From Amphiura filiformis (lineage: Eukaryota; Echinodermata; Ophiuroidea; Amphilepidida; Amphiuridae), in NCBI RefSeq assembly GCF_039555335.1, contig NC_092641.1, forward strand, positions 30,626,848 through 30,690,847: 64,000 bases of DNA, given 5' to 3'. A program made the position numbers and the translations under genes. Every line of letters begins with the position of its first letter. Within the stretch, counting starts at the first letter, position 1. Positions 53,871 through 62,255 of the stretch are shown piece by piece. The notes beneath the pieces were generated by a model that saw only the letters and a program-made list of their open reading frames with translations, had not been told where the DNA came from and made no database searches.

Positions 53871-56408
53871 TTAAGTTAGTGGGAATGTCATGTGAAACTG
53901 TTGGGGGTAATATGGTTTTAACTTGTCATAATGCACTGTCGTGGGGCGTGCTGATGCTGACATGTGGTTAATTATTCTGTAATTTCTGCCATCTTCTGTT
54001 CTGTCGATTACTTTAAAGGGGCCTAGCCAACGTGGCGTTAATTTTGTGGGTCTCCTCTCATTGCGTAACATGACCAAATCCAATCGTTCATATGGGGTAA
54101 ATCTGGTTGATCTATCATAATAGTGGGCTTGTGATTGTTTACTCGTTGCAGAATGTGACTGGACTAGTTCATAAGCGGTACGCAAACGTGTTTGTAAATT
54201 GTTGAGGTACCTATGATGATCATCGGGTAAATGTACTTGGGTGTCATTTGAGTCATCGATATTACCTAAAAGGATGTGTATAGGTAGTAACGGTTCCTCA
54301 CCTTTTTCGAGTGAATACGGGGAGAATCCTGTTGTTGAGTGAACTGTGGCGTTATAACAAAGTTTAACTTGCCCGAGTATGTCTATCCATGAATGTAAGT
54401 CTAGTCCATTTGCTTCTAAACGTCTAGTCAGTTGGTCTTTGAGGGTTTTATGAAAACGTTCAACTTGACCATTGCAATTAGGCCTATAACTAGTTGTGCG
54501 CGTTTTTGTTACACCTGATTGTTTCAATAGTGACTGAAATACGCGTGATTCGAAAGCAGCGCCTCGATCTGAATGGATACTAATTGGTAGACCATGATTT
54601 GGTACATAATGGTCAAATAAAGCTTCTATAACTGATATGGCTGTCTGATTTTTCATTGGGTACAATTCGATATATTTTGTGAATAAATCGGTTACCGTGA
54701 GAATACAGCAATGGCCGGATGGTGTCACAGGCATATCAGTTATGTCAATTGCAATATGGCTTCGCCTTGGCTTCTGTATTGGGCGCAGTGGCGCTTTCAT
54801 GGTGGGGACAGGGTTTGCATGTTTCTGACATGCTTCACATGTAGTGCAATAATCATATATGTCATCTGCCATGCGTGGCCAATAGCAGCACGAGCTTGCA
54901 ATTTGTAGCGCTTTTTGCGTCGATGCGTGTCCAGAAAGAGGTGTGCCATGTAATTGACCTAATACTGTTGGTACGTGTTGTTCTGGAATTATGACTTGCA
55001 TAATGGGTTCAACATATTGTGGGTTGGTATATTTCTTATATAGAAGTTTATTTGGGGCAATTATTAAATGTTTGCGCTGTTTCCAAAGTCCTAATAGATA
55101 CTGATCCTTCTGTTTGGGTAGTCTTGGTTTGTTGTCATGTAGCCATGAAATTGCTGTTCTGATATGTGGGTCAGCCTGTTGTAATTCATATAGGTCGTCT
55201 TCGTAAAAAGAGAGAATGTTTTCTGGTGAGTTGTCGGCATTTGGAGTTTCGTCACCATCTGGACCTAGAATGTCTTGGTTATTCATATTATTTGTGGTGT
55301 CATGGTCAATCACGAATATGTCTTGTACTGGTAGCTCGTTGTTACTGGTTTCAGCGTCAGAGTAGGGATAGCGGCTGAGGCTATCTGCATTTGTATGCTT
55401 AGATCCAGACTTGTGTATGATAGTGAAGTCTAGAGGGTCTAATTCTAATGCCCATCTTGTGCGTTTGCCTGTTAGGTCAGAGGTCAAATCTAATTTGCGT
55501 AATGCTAAAAGTGGTCGGTGGTCAGTAATGATAGTGAATGTCGATTCTCTGAGGTAATGTCTGAACCTACGTATGGATGCTACAATGGCATAGAATTCTC
55601 TGTCAAATGTGGACCATTTGCGCTCTGTTTTAGAGAGAGAAGCTGAAAAATATGCAACAACATGCTCTTTGCCGTTGAGGTCACGTTGTGCTAGTACGCT
55701 ACCTATGCTGGTGTTTGAAGCATCGGTATACAAAGTCCAAGGCAGAGAGAAGTCAGGATGTGAGACGATGGGTGACGACGTTAAAGCCGTCCTGAGGGTG
55801 GTGAAAGCTTTCTCACATTCATCATCCCAAATGAAGGGTACATCTTTCTGAGTTAATTTGTTTAGTGGATTGGCAATTTCACTGAAACTCTTGATAAAAC
55901 GTCTATAATAAGATCCTAGTGAACAAAATCCACGTACTTGGGTTGCGTTCGTGGGGCGTGGCCAGTCTTTGACCTTTTGAATGTTACGGGGGTCAGGTGA
56001 GCATCCTTGACCTGAGATCACGTGACCTAAGAAGTGAACTTCTTTGCTGAAAAATGTGCATTTCTTGGGGTTTAGTTTAAGGCCTGCTGCTTGTAAACGT
56101 TCAAAGACTTCTCGGAGGTTCGATAATTTTTCTTCAAATGTACGTCCAAAACAGCAAATGTCGTCTAAGTAGCAGACGACCTTTGACCATCTTATACCTC
56201 GGAAGACCTTCTCGATTAGGCGCTGAAACGACTGACCAGCGTTACAAAGGCCAAAGGGCATGACCTTCCACTGGTAGAGGTTGACCCCAGTCGTAAACGC
56301 AGTCTTCGGACGATCCTGGGGGGTCATTGGTATCTGATGGTATCCAGAGGACAGATCCATGCAACTGAAAAATTTATTTCCGCCTAAACTCTCAATTGTT
56401 TCTTCCAA
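53871..56408 (-). CDS. pol: Ty3/gypsy pol: reverse transcriptase (rest), RNase H, integrase
   Basis: 845 codons from the first open codon at 56408. RT: SGYHQIPM, PFGLCNAGQSFQRL and the catalytic YLDD (residues 80-83). RNase H: YTDAS (D229), REFYA (E271), ITDHRP (D296). Integrase: zinc-binding H487/H494 with C524-x2-C527, then a DDE core of D555, D614 (HSDRGAAF) and E650 (NGQVERFHKTL), D-x35-E spacing. A C-terminal LGPFKVIDR block is the GPF/Y module. No chromodomain. All catalytic residues are present and the frame is uninterrupted for 2.5 kb. It is joined to the protease part across three one-base breaks at 56409-56650. Confidence 0.95.
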   Translation of the reverse strand: MEETIESLGGNKFFSCMDLSSGYHQIPMTPQDRPKTAFTTGVNLYQWKVMPFGLCNAGQSFQRLIEKVFRGIRWSKVVCYLDDICCFGRTFEEKLSNLREVFERLQAAGLKLNPKKCTFFSKEVHFLGHVISGQGCSPDPRNIQKVKDWPRPTNATQVRGFCSLGSYYRRFIKSFSEIANPLNKLTQKDVPFIWDDECEKAFTTLRTALTSSPIVSHPDFSLPWTLYTDASNTSIGSVLAQRDLNGKEHVVAYFSASLSKTERKWSTFDREFYAIVASIRRFRHYLRESTFTIITDHRPLLALRKLDLTSDLTGKRTRWALELDPLDFTIIHKSGSKHTNADSLSRYPYSDAETSNNELPVQDIFVIDHDTTNNMNNQDILGPDGDETPNADNSPENILSFYEDDLYELQQADPHIRTAISWLHDNKPRLPKQKDQYLLGLWKQRKHLIIAPNKLLYKKYTNPQYVEPIMQVIIPEQHVPTVLGQLHGTPLSGHASTQKALQIASSCCYWPRMADDIYDYCTTCEACQKHANPVPTMKAPLRPIQKPRRSHIAIDITDMPVTPSGHCCILTVTDLFTKYIELYPMKNQTAISVIEALFDHYVPNHGLPISIHSDRGAAFESRVFQSLLKQSGVTKTRTTSYRPNCNGQVERFHKTLKDQLTRRLEANGLDLHSWIDILGQVKLCYNATVHSTTGFSPYSLEKGEEPLLPIHILLGNIDDSNDTQVHLPDDHHRYLNNLQTRLRTAYELVQSHSATSKQSQAHYYDRSTRFTPYERLDLVMLRNERRPTKLTPRWLGPFKVIDRTEDGRNYRIINHMSASARPTTVHYDKLKPYYPQQFHMTFPLT

Positions 56409-56650
56409 AGAGGGACAGGGTGCGAATCTTTCTTTGTGGATCGATTTACGGCTCTATAATCTAAAAACGAGCCTGTAGGTAGGGGGTTCATTGCCAATTG
56501 GTTTCTTTTTAACTAATATTACTGGAGATGACCAGGGACTATCACTGGTCTCAATCAAGTCTTGCTCTAGAAGTTTATTACACTGCCTATCGATTTCAGC
56601 TCTGATTTTTGGTGAGTTTCTATATGCTCGTTGTTTGACTGGGGATTATC
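56409..56650 (-). pseudogene. pol: Frame-broken link between protease and RT in pol
   Basis: The N-terminal RT region is readable only by changing frame three times: at the G-run 56641-56644, the A-run 56463-56467 and the G-run 56412-56414 (plus strand). In between, conserved RT blocks are recognisable (NSPKIRAEID, ETSDSPWSSPVILVKKK, DYRAVN). Each break equals one base too many or too few in a homopolymer. Confidence 0.8.
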
Positions 56651-57663
56651 CCTGTATCAATAGAATGTGTAGTTAGGTCTGTTTGACCATAGGGGTGCTC
56701 CTCTGTAGAAAACACGTCAGCATACTCAAGAAGTAAAGATTGAACTTGTTGTTTTTGAGTCTTGGTCAGGTCCGTATGTGACAAGTCAAATATGGGGCTT
56801 TGTTTGTTAACTTTGTTTGCAGTTGGCACTCGGTCTGACATTTGGTTATTAGCTGTGAGGATTTGAAAATATCCAACGGGGATATTTGCACATGGGTACA
56901 ATTTGCCTATAATAGTGCCCAATTGTAATTCAATAGGTTGATCTGTAAAGTTTGCTATGTTGACAGGGACTTCATTGTTTACTGATTTGACGACGCTGTG
57001 TGCTATTTGAACGAAATCATTATCTAGTTTGGTGGCTTCAAAAACTGAATCATAGCCTGTGAAATGTTCTCTAGCGCTACTGAGGTGATCAATATTCAGA
57101 AATCCTTGAACAATAGTTTCAGATCTTGCTGGGAGTATTACATTGGTAGGTAGAAAAACTTTGCAAGGTTCAGGTATAAGGTCCCTTTTCCTTAAGAGTG
57201 GAATTTGGTGTTGTTGACAACGGAGGTTACCGTGTTTGAAATGGATTGAAATATCATGTTTTGATAGAAAATCTAGCCCGAGGAGGATGGGTTTCATCCT
57301 GCCCTGTGGCGAAATTACATGAAAAATATGCCGCATAGTAGTATTGTTAATTGACAATGATAATTGAACAGATCCTAACAACTTTAATGGTGTGCCCGTC
57401 ACTGTAACTAAAGCAATATTAGGTGTACCGATGAAGACGGGGTTATTTTGTGTCAGGTAAAGTAAGGTGTCATGCCTGATTAGGCTGGCCCCGGAACCTG
57501 TATCAAGATATGTATGAACATTATGGCCATTAATTTTGGTGATAATGGTTTGAGAAAATTCATTTACTGAAGTATCTGCGTTCAGTTCGTTGAATTCTAC
57601 ATTTACCTGGGTCACATGACTGTTAGTATGGGGGTTTTGTGAGGCAGGTGGTGATTGACCCAC
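56620..57663 (-). CDS. pol: Ty3/gypsy pol: aspartic protease and N-terminal RT leader
   Basis: The pol frame is entered by -1 frameshifting from gag, so no start codon of its own is expected (the first open codon at 57663 is GTG). The retropepsin motif TYLDTGSGASLI has D54-T55-G56, with the ILLGLDFLS block about 70 residues later (flap and hydrophobic-Gly region). A linker follows up to VFSTEEHPYGQTDL and the start of RT (HSIDTG). The frame ends early at 56620 because of the run-length change at 56641-56644. Confidence 0.9.
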   Translation of the reverse strand: MGQSPPASQNPHTNSHVTQVNVEFNELNADTSVNEFSQTIITKINGHNVHTYLDTGSGASLIRHDTLLYLTQNNPVFIGTPNIALVTVTGTPLKLLGSVQLSLSINNTTMRHIFHVISPQGRMKPILLGLDFLSKHDISIHFKHGNLRCQQHQIPLLRKRDLIPEPCKVFLPTNVILPARSETIVQGFLNIDHLSSAREHFTGYDSVFEATKLDNDFVQIAHSVVKSVNNEVPVNIANFTDQPIELQLGTIIGKLYPCANIPVGYFQILTANNQMSDRVPTANKVNKQSPIFDLSHTDLTKTQKQQVQSLLLEYADVFSTEEHPYGQTDLTTHSIDTGIIPSQTTSI

Positions 57664-57687
57664 ATCACCACCTAGCGACGGTTTCCC
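57646..57687 (-). promoter_or_regulatory. Programmed -1 ribosomal frameshift signal (gag-pol)
   Basis: On the minus strand the slippery heptamer G GGA AAC (57687-57681) lies in the gag frame, nine bases before the gag stop. After a 7-nt spacer (CGTCGCT, 57680-57674) comes a perfect 10-bp stem, AGGTGGTGAT (57673-57664) paired with ATCACCACCT (57655-57646), with an 8-nt loop and a possible extra U-G pair. pol is in the -1 frame and open from the heptamer onward. Heptamer, spacer and stem all match known retroviral -1 frameshift sites; GGGAAAC is a used slippery sequence in retroviruses. Confidence 0.9.
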
Positions 57688-59000
57688 TGTAAATTGAAAG
57701 TTACTCTACGGTCGCGTTGTGGTGACTGTGATGGGGAACGGCCCTGCGAGGGTGAACGGTTTGGGTAAGGACTATTATAGCGCCTAAAATTACCTTGAGG
57801 CCTACGGTCACCTGAAAATGATCTATCTGGTCGGCCGTTGTACGCGCTGCGATCTCGGTTGAATGAGGGCGAGCTCCTATTGCGCGTGTCTTGACGCCAC
57901 GGTGGGGGTCCATTGCCGTTTTGGCGGGGGCGTTCAAAAGAAGATGATCTTGCACGCGAATCACGTGAGTGATCGTAAGACGAGCTAAAATTTCGTGATC
58001 TATCATAATTTGGATTGAAATCGCGTGCTCGATCAAAAGACATAGACCTATGTTGGTAGCGAGCGCCGTTGCCGTAATTGTCGCGGCGACGGTCATAGCC
58101 ACGAGAGCGGTTGTTGTCGCGCCGCTCTGTGGTGTAATCGGGGCGCATGTTTGAAGCGATGCGCTGTAAAGTGTCACCCTGACGCTTTATTTCCTCCAAA
58201 ATATTCTTTGAATCTGCATTGTTGGAGGTGGAGAGGTTTTTGAATTCCTCCAAAAGTTGTTGTAAGATAGGGTCAGGGTTATTGACGGGTTGAATTAAAT
58301 CAACTGACTCGATTTGGGCCACAATTGGTACATGGGCAGATGCAGAATCAATGTGTGGAGTGTTTTTATACTCCAATTGGGCTCTTTCGTTGTTTTTGCA
58401 AACTCTGATGGCAGTGGCGATGTCTTGAACATCATTCTCATGTAATTTTGCTCTGAGAAAGGGGGAGACACCTGCAATCAAACGGCGCAGTGTTTCCTGT
58501 TGTTTTTGGGGAACTGAATAATCTGGAAATGCTTGGCTTGTGAGATTTTTCAGTTCCGCGATATAGACTTCAATATTCTCCTCGGGTTTACGAGGTCTGG
58601 CTGTCAAAGAGCCTTGGAAAATTCGTATGAAATCTTGGTTATTAAAAACATCGCAAAGATGTTCTTTGCACGCGTCGTAGTCCTCTTTTGTGTCTCGGGT
58701 AAAGTCTCTGTAGACTTTGTACGCGTTCCCGGCTAATTTTTGGGGGAGGATTGATATTAGACGAGTGTTCAGATCGTCATCGTCCTCGGCAAGAGGGCGT
58801 ATTGAATCTTCGATCCTTGAAAACCAATCGGCGATGTTATCCGTTGGTTTACCATGAAATTGGGGTAAATCCAAAGTCATTTGGAATTGGTTTTGCATCG
58901 CCATGTTGTATTTTTTGTTGACAAGAGTCCAAAAATAAATGTAATGTTTTGAACTGAACTCACCCTTCCGTAACGGGTTGTAGGGTAATAGTAAGGACAC
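57672..59000 (-). CDS. gag: Ty3/gypsy gag with Arg/Ser-rich tail, no zinc knuckle
   Basis: 442 codons from 59000; a later Met (MAMQNQFQMTLDLPQFHG, residue 33) is the likelier start. The capsid-like domain (about residues 45-200) has ADWFSRIEDSIRPLAED, LISILPQKLAGNAYKVYRDF and FQGSLTARPRKPEENIEVYI, LRRLIAGVSPFLRAKL, as in Ty3/gypsy Gag. A predicted helical segment (residues 250-285) follows. The last 150 residues are dominated by R, S, G, N, Y and D (RSRGYDRRRDNYGNG, FDRARDFNPNYDRSRNFSSS). There is no CCHC zinc knuckle, so RNA binding is presumably by this basic tail. It assembles the particle and packages RNA. Confidence 0.92.
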   Translation of the reverse strand: MSLLLPYNPLRKGEFSSKHYIYFWTLVNKKYNMAMQNQFQMTLDLPQFHGKPTDNIADWFSRIEDSIRPLAEDDDDLNTRLISILPQKLAGNAYKVYRDFTRDTKEDYDACKEHLCDVFNNQDFIRIFQGSLTARPRKPEENIEVYIAELKNLTSQAFPDYSVPQKQQETLRRLIAGVSPFLRAKLHENDVQDIATAIRVCKNNERAQLEYKNTPHIDSASAHVPIVAQIESVDLIQPVNNPDPILQQLLEEFKNLSTSNNADSKNILEEIKRQGDTLQRIASNMRPDYTTERRDNNRSRGYDRRRDNYGNGARYQHRSMSFDRARDFNPNYDRSRNFSSSYDHSRDSRARSSSFERPRQNGNGPPPWRQDTRNRSSPSFNRDRSAYNGRPDRSFSGDRRPQGNFRRYNSPYPNRSPSQGRSPSQSPQRDRRVTFNLQGNRR

Positions 59001-59141
59001 TCAAGAGTATACAAAATATTTGCTGAGTGGAGATGCCTGGGGTTAAACACTAGAGCATCAGTGAGAAGTTAAGCTTTTACAAACTAACATATGTAAATAG
59101 TAAATAGTTAAAGCAAATAAGCTGAGTGCAGTACAGGCCAA

Positions 59142-59438
59142 TTATGCCTGATTAGCTACTACGAATCCTTCTGAATATACCTCGGCAGGAGAAGTGTATC
59201 TGATGGTCAGTGCATACCGTGATTGTGGTAAAGGGGCTAATGTAACACCTCGAATCAATTGTTGCCACTGGCTAAAAAATTGAATAAGTTCAATAGCCTG
59301 TGAAATTGTCAAGTTGTTAAAACGGACTTGAATTGTACTCCTAAAAGTATTTTGGTTGACGGGTACAATGGAGACTGAAAGGAGTGTTGGCTGAAAGTTT
59401 TCTGACCACACAGCTGGGATACTTATGTAAATACTCAT
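59142..59438 (-). CDS. Accessory small protein, paralogue 1 (98 residues)
   Basis: MSIYISIPAVWSENFQPTLL opens the frame, followed by SVSIVPVNQN and VRFNNLTISQAIELIQFF. It shares its layout with the ORFs at 59605-59943 and 60021-60242: M-S-(I/F)-x-(I/L), P-x-x-W, P-x-x-(I/L)-x-x-x-S-I, then F-(N/E)-(N/E)-L followed by an amphipathic helix. No known family recognised; no signal peptide or membrane segment. It lies 140 bp upstream of gag. Function unknown. Confidence 0.65.
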   Translation of the reverse strand: MSIYISIPAVWSENFQPTLLSVSIVPVNQNTFRSTIQVRFNNLTISQAIELIQFFSQWQQLIRGVTLAPLPQSRYALTIRYTSPAEVYSEGFVVANQA

Positions 59439-59604
59439 GCCCAGGGAGATTCAGTAAGATTCTAAGAACTAACGATAATATGCAAAATGTGGAACATGTA
59501 CAGATTTAAAAAAAATATATATAGACATGTAACAATAATTGATTGGAAGATGGGTAAAATCGGAAGGTGGAAAAGGGTAAATAATTATTATATAGATAAT
59601 TTAT

Positions 59605-59943
59605 TTAATTTTGATCTACAAACACAACGTCTGACCAATTATTATAGGTGATTAGACTATTATCGGACAAAATTGAGAACGTTACACCGTATTCAATAAA
59701 AAGTGAAAATGTATTTTGGTGGGTGTCGATATATTTAATGTTAAAAATATGACAACTATTGTTTCTCATTTCCTGAATTATTTGCAAATTTTGGTCGCCC
59801 GTTAGATTTTCGAATTTGATCTCGGCTAATATGCAGACAAGTTGTGTATTATGTGAAGATGGTTCTATTGAAACATAAATTATTGTTGGATTAAAGGGGG
59901 GTGGCCATGAGGGTGGGATTTGAATGTTAATGCTCATAGCCAA
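59605..59943 (-). CDS. Accessory small protein, paralogue 2 (112 residues)
   Basis: MAMSINIQIPPSWPPPFNPT then IIYVSIEPSSHN and EIKFENLTGDQNLQIIQEM, clearly related to paralogues 1 and 3. It is the longest of the three, with a beta-rich C-terminal part (FSLFIEYGVTFSI). Conservation of the Trp-Pro, Ser-Ile and F-x-N-L positions between copies that differ widely in DNA sequence argues that they have been maintained as proteins. Function unknown. Confidence 0.65.
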   Translation of the reverse strand: MAMSINIQIPPSWPPPFNPTIIYVSIEPSSHNTQLVCILAEIKFENLTGDQNLQIIQEMRNNSCHIFNIKYIDTHQNTFSLFIEYGVTFSILSDNSLITYNNWSDVVFVDQN

Positions 59944-60020
59944 TCATTGTGTATTAATGGACGAAATTTGAGTGTGATAAGCAAATTGGAGACTGTGCTG
60001 GGGATTAGATCCTGAGTGAG

Positions 60021-60242
60021 CTACGGGGTGCACCAATGGCCAATTAAAAATGTATTTGGGTTTTGTAGTATTGCTTCTAAAATAAGGTGACAGTGAGAAT
60101 GGTCTTGTAATTCGTTAAAAACGGCACCAACGACAACGGTATACAATTCAGAAGCGGGGTTTTCGGAAATGGAATACAAAAGAATACGTTGCGGGGTGTA
60201 CTGGGGTGGCCAAGCACGGGGGTAAATTAATGTAAATGACAT
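60021..60242 (-). CDS. Accessory small protein, paralogue 3 (73 residues)
   Basis: MSFTLIYPRAWPPQYTPQRI then LLYSISENPAS and VFNELQDHSHCHLILEAI. Same N-terminal layout as paralogues 1 and 2 but it stops earlier (GHWCTP), so it may be shortened. Unknown family. Confidence 0.6.
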   Translation of the reverse strand: MSFTLIYPRAWPPQYTPQRILLYSISENPASELYTVVVGAVFNELQDHSHCHLILEAILQNPNTFLIGHWCTP

Positions 60243-60315
60243 GGAAGACTAAAGAAGGTGTATTTATGATAGTAGTGGTATAATTAATGAGATACAATAT
60301 AAAATAAATATTACC

Positions 60316-60708
60316 TTATCTGGGAGGATTAGATATCACCACATATAAACACAAAATAAACATATAAATTGGAGTGAATACCACACTGAAAGTTCTTACA
60401 GGTTGAAGAATAACTCCGGGTAGGATTCCAATGAATAGTGAATAATCTGCACACGTAGTTGTCGACACAGTCCAGTAGAAAATTTCGTCTTCTGAAGAAT
60501 ATGCGACGGTGATCCGAAAGTCAAAATTGAATAGGCGATGAAATGATGCTGAATTAAAATCTATAGTGATCCGGGGCGAACTGGAGCTAAAAGTTATCAA
60601 AATGGTGATGACATTATATTGTTCCGGTGGTAATCCACAGGTGAAGTGTAAAACATGTCCAAAAGTTATAGCGATGAAAAATATGAGCGTTGATGCGTCG
60701 AGGTCCAA
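60316..60708 (-). CDS. Accessory ORF with N- and C-terminal hydrophobic segments (130 residues)
   Basis: MDLDASTLIFFIAITFGHVL is a possible signal or anchor segment. A middle part (PPEQYNVITILITFSSSSPR, FNSASFHRLF) vaguely recalls the P-P-x-Y...I-L...S pattern of the neighbouring paralogues. A second hydrophobic segment (VVFTPIYMFILCLYVVI) ends the protein. It could be a two-pass membrane relative of the three small proteins. Unrecognised; moderate doubt that it is real. Confidence 0.45.
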   Translation of the reverse strand: MDLDASTLIFFIAITFGHVLHFTCGLPPEQYNVITILITFSSSSPRITIDFNSASFHRLFNFDFRITVAYSSEDEIFYWTVSTTTCADYSLFIGILPGVILQPVRTFSVVFTPIYMFILCLYVVISNPPR

Positions 60709-60889
60709 AAGTTAAAGCAAATGATGAAACAATAAAGTGACGAAATGGAGACTTCCTTCGGGGCAAATGGTGATGAAAATAAAAGTGATGGTCGAGATGC
60801 GCCGGTAATCCAAAAGTTAAATCAGACGATAAAATGAAGAATTGCAAGTATCAAAATGTCCACGGCAGGGTAAAGGCTGACTGAACTGG

Positions 60890-61117
60890 TTAAACTTCTG
60901 TTTCCTGCTCTCCTCCGTTGGCATAAATTAAAACTTGTGCTATGAGTTGCATAAAGTGTGCTTGCCTATAGCGAATTTCTGATTCTGTGATCCATCGGCT
61001 GATAAATGCTGTAGTAAGCATAAGAAATGCAAATGAGATGATGAGCATAAGCGCTAGGATAACCAGTGCTGCATCGGTGGCTAGGTGGTACTGATATGAC
61101 ATCAGGTCACAGTCCAA
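60890..61117 (-). CDS. Accessory ORF, single-pass membrane protein (75 residues)
   Basis: MDCDLMSYQYHLATDAALVI runs into one strong membrane segment (VILALMLIISFAFLMLTTAF), then a polar tail (SRWITESEIRYRQAHFMQLI) ending GGEQETEV. First ORF after the primer-binding site, 56 bp downstream of it. No family recognised. Confidence 0.5.
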   Translation of the reverse strand: MDCDLMSYQYHLATDAALVILALMLIISFAFLMLTTAFISRWITESEIRYRQAHFMQLIAQVLIYANGGEQETEV

Positions 61118-61172
61118 AACAGAGTAGTAGATGCTAGTAGATGCCAGTACATGTAGAGGCTACGGGACGATT

Positions 61173-61185
61173 GGTGTGGGAACCA
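61173..61185 (-). other. Candidate primer-binding site
   Basis: On the minus strand TGGTTCCCACACC starts two bases after the 5' LTR end (...TTTACA, then C). TGG matches the CCA end of a tRNA primer; I could not assign the tRNA. Confidence 0.55.
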
Positions 61186-61186
61186 G

Positions 61187-61891
61187 TGTAAATATTGAAG
61201 CTGTAGGTTGATTTACGATGACTATTTAAAACATGGTTAGTAGACGATATTAATACACGTAGGCGAACTCACACAGACATTTATAACAGTTCCAAGCCTC
61301 GGACAGCCAAACGGCCGTCTTTTATTTCTTCAGCAAGCCATCTTAATAGTATTCTTACACAGGTAGATAAATGTTGCTCCGTAAAAGAACTGACCAAGAT
61401 CTGGGGAGACAACTCCCCTTATATAGTTTTTGCCCGCATTCCTTTCCAGAACCTATTGTTCTGGTCAGGATGCGGGTGTGAATTGTCTTGGGGGCTTTTG
61501 GTATTATTAATGGTTTTTAAGAGAAAATACAATAGAAATGAGGATCATGTTTTGACAACCCGATTGTGTTGTCCAAACATGATCGCAATAATTACAAAGG
61601 GGGATGAGGTAAGTCACAAGACTGTGTTTGTATAACTGAACTCGTTTATACAAACACAGCCTTGAGTAAACTAAAGAGAGTAATTAAATGGGGTAACTTC
61701 GGCAGGATAAGAGACATTATGTTTACTTTAACACTTAAAGATCCTGGCGATTGAGACTTAATGTCTGTTAAGTGATGGGTGTTGGTAGGTATTGTTGACA
61801 TAAAACATGTTAACATATTAATAATATTTGGATAGTCACTCGTTATGGGATTAGGTAATAATACTATTTTGGTAGGTTTGTACCTCTTACA
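61187..61891 (-). repeat. 5' LTR of the Ty3/gypsy element (705 bp)
   Basis: Direct repeat of 48959-49662, with TATA box (TTATATA at 61419-61425, minus strand) and AATAAA at 61321-61326. Transcription would start about 30 nt beyond the TATA box (near 61390) and run leftwards. The same two U3 hairpins are present (about 61545-61587 and 61622-61660). Confidence 0.93.
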
Positions 61892-61895
61892 CTTT

Positions 61896-62255
61896 CCACA
61901 CTTTTAGGCATCTTCAGCCCATTTGGGGACTTTTTAAAATCTAAATTTACACATTACAAAAAAAGTCTGTCCACAAAAGTACAAACCAAATCTGTGGCAT
62001 CGGGGGTCGATGCTTTGCGTCACACGCGAGCGCGACGCGACTCATAAAGAGCGTGGTGCACAAATCGCGCAGCAGTTGGCGCGCCAAGAAGCATTGCACT
62101 GAAATATCTATTCTCATACCTCCAGTTTCCGAGGTCTATTTACTTTGTACTTCTATGTGGACAGACTATATTTCAGGCATTTTTTTCCACAAACTGGTTT
62201 AATTTTAAGCTTCATATAAATAACTCGTTATGTTTCCTATTCACGCGCGCACATA
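61896..62255. other. Intergenic DNA right of the Ty3/gypsy element
   Basis: A small inverted pair (AGTCTGTCCACA near 61964 and TGTGGACAGACT near 62156) encloses a CpG-rich patch (GCGAGCGCGACGCGACTC at about 62027). Possibly a small MITE. No ORF. Confidence 0.45.

Larger units (their letters stand above)
48955..61895 (-). mobile_element. Complete Ty3/gypsy LTR retrotransposon with accessory ORFs
   Basis: Two direct LTRs (48959-49662 and 61187-61891) flank 11.5 kb, with a 4-bp CTTT on both outer sides (48955-48958 and 61892-61895). Order on the minus strand: 5' LTR, primer-binding site, five small ORFs, gag, -1 frameshift signal, pol (protease, RT, RNase H, integrase), a 93-codon ORF of doubtful status, a RING-like ORF, a non-coding region, polypurine tract, 3' LTR. 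At 12.9 kb it is roughly twice the usual size of Ty3/gypsy elements. Near-identical LTRs imply a recent insertion. Confidence 0.93.
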
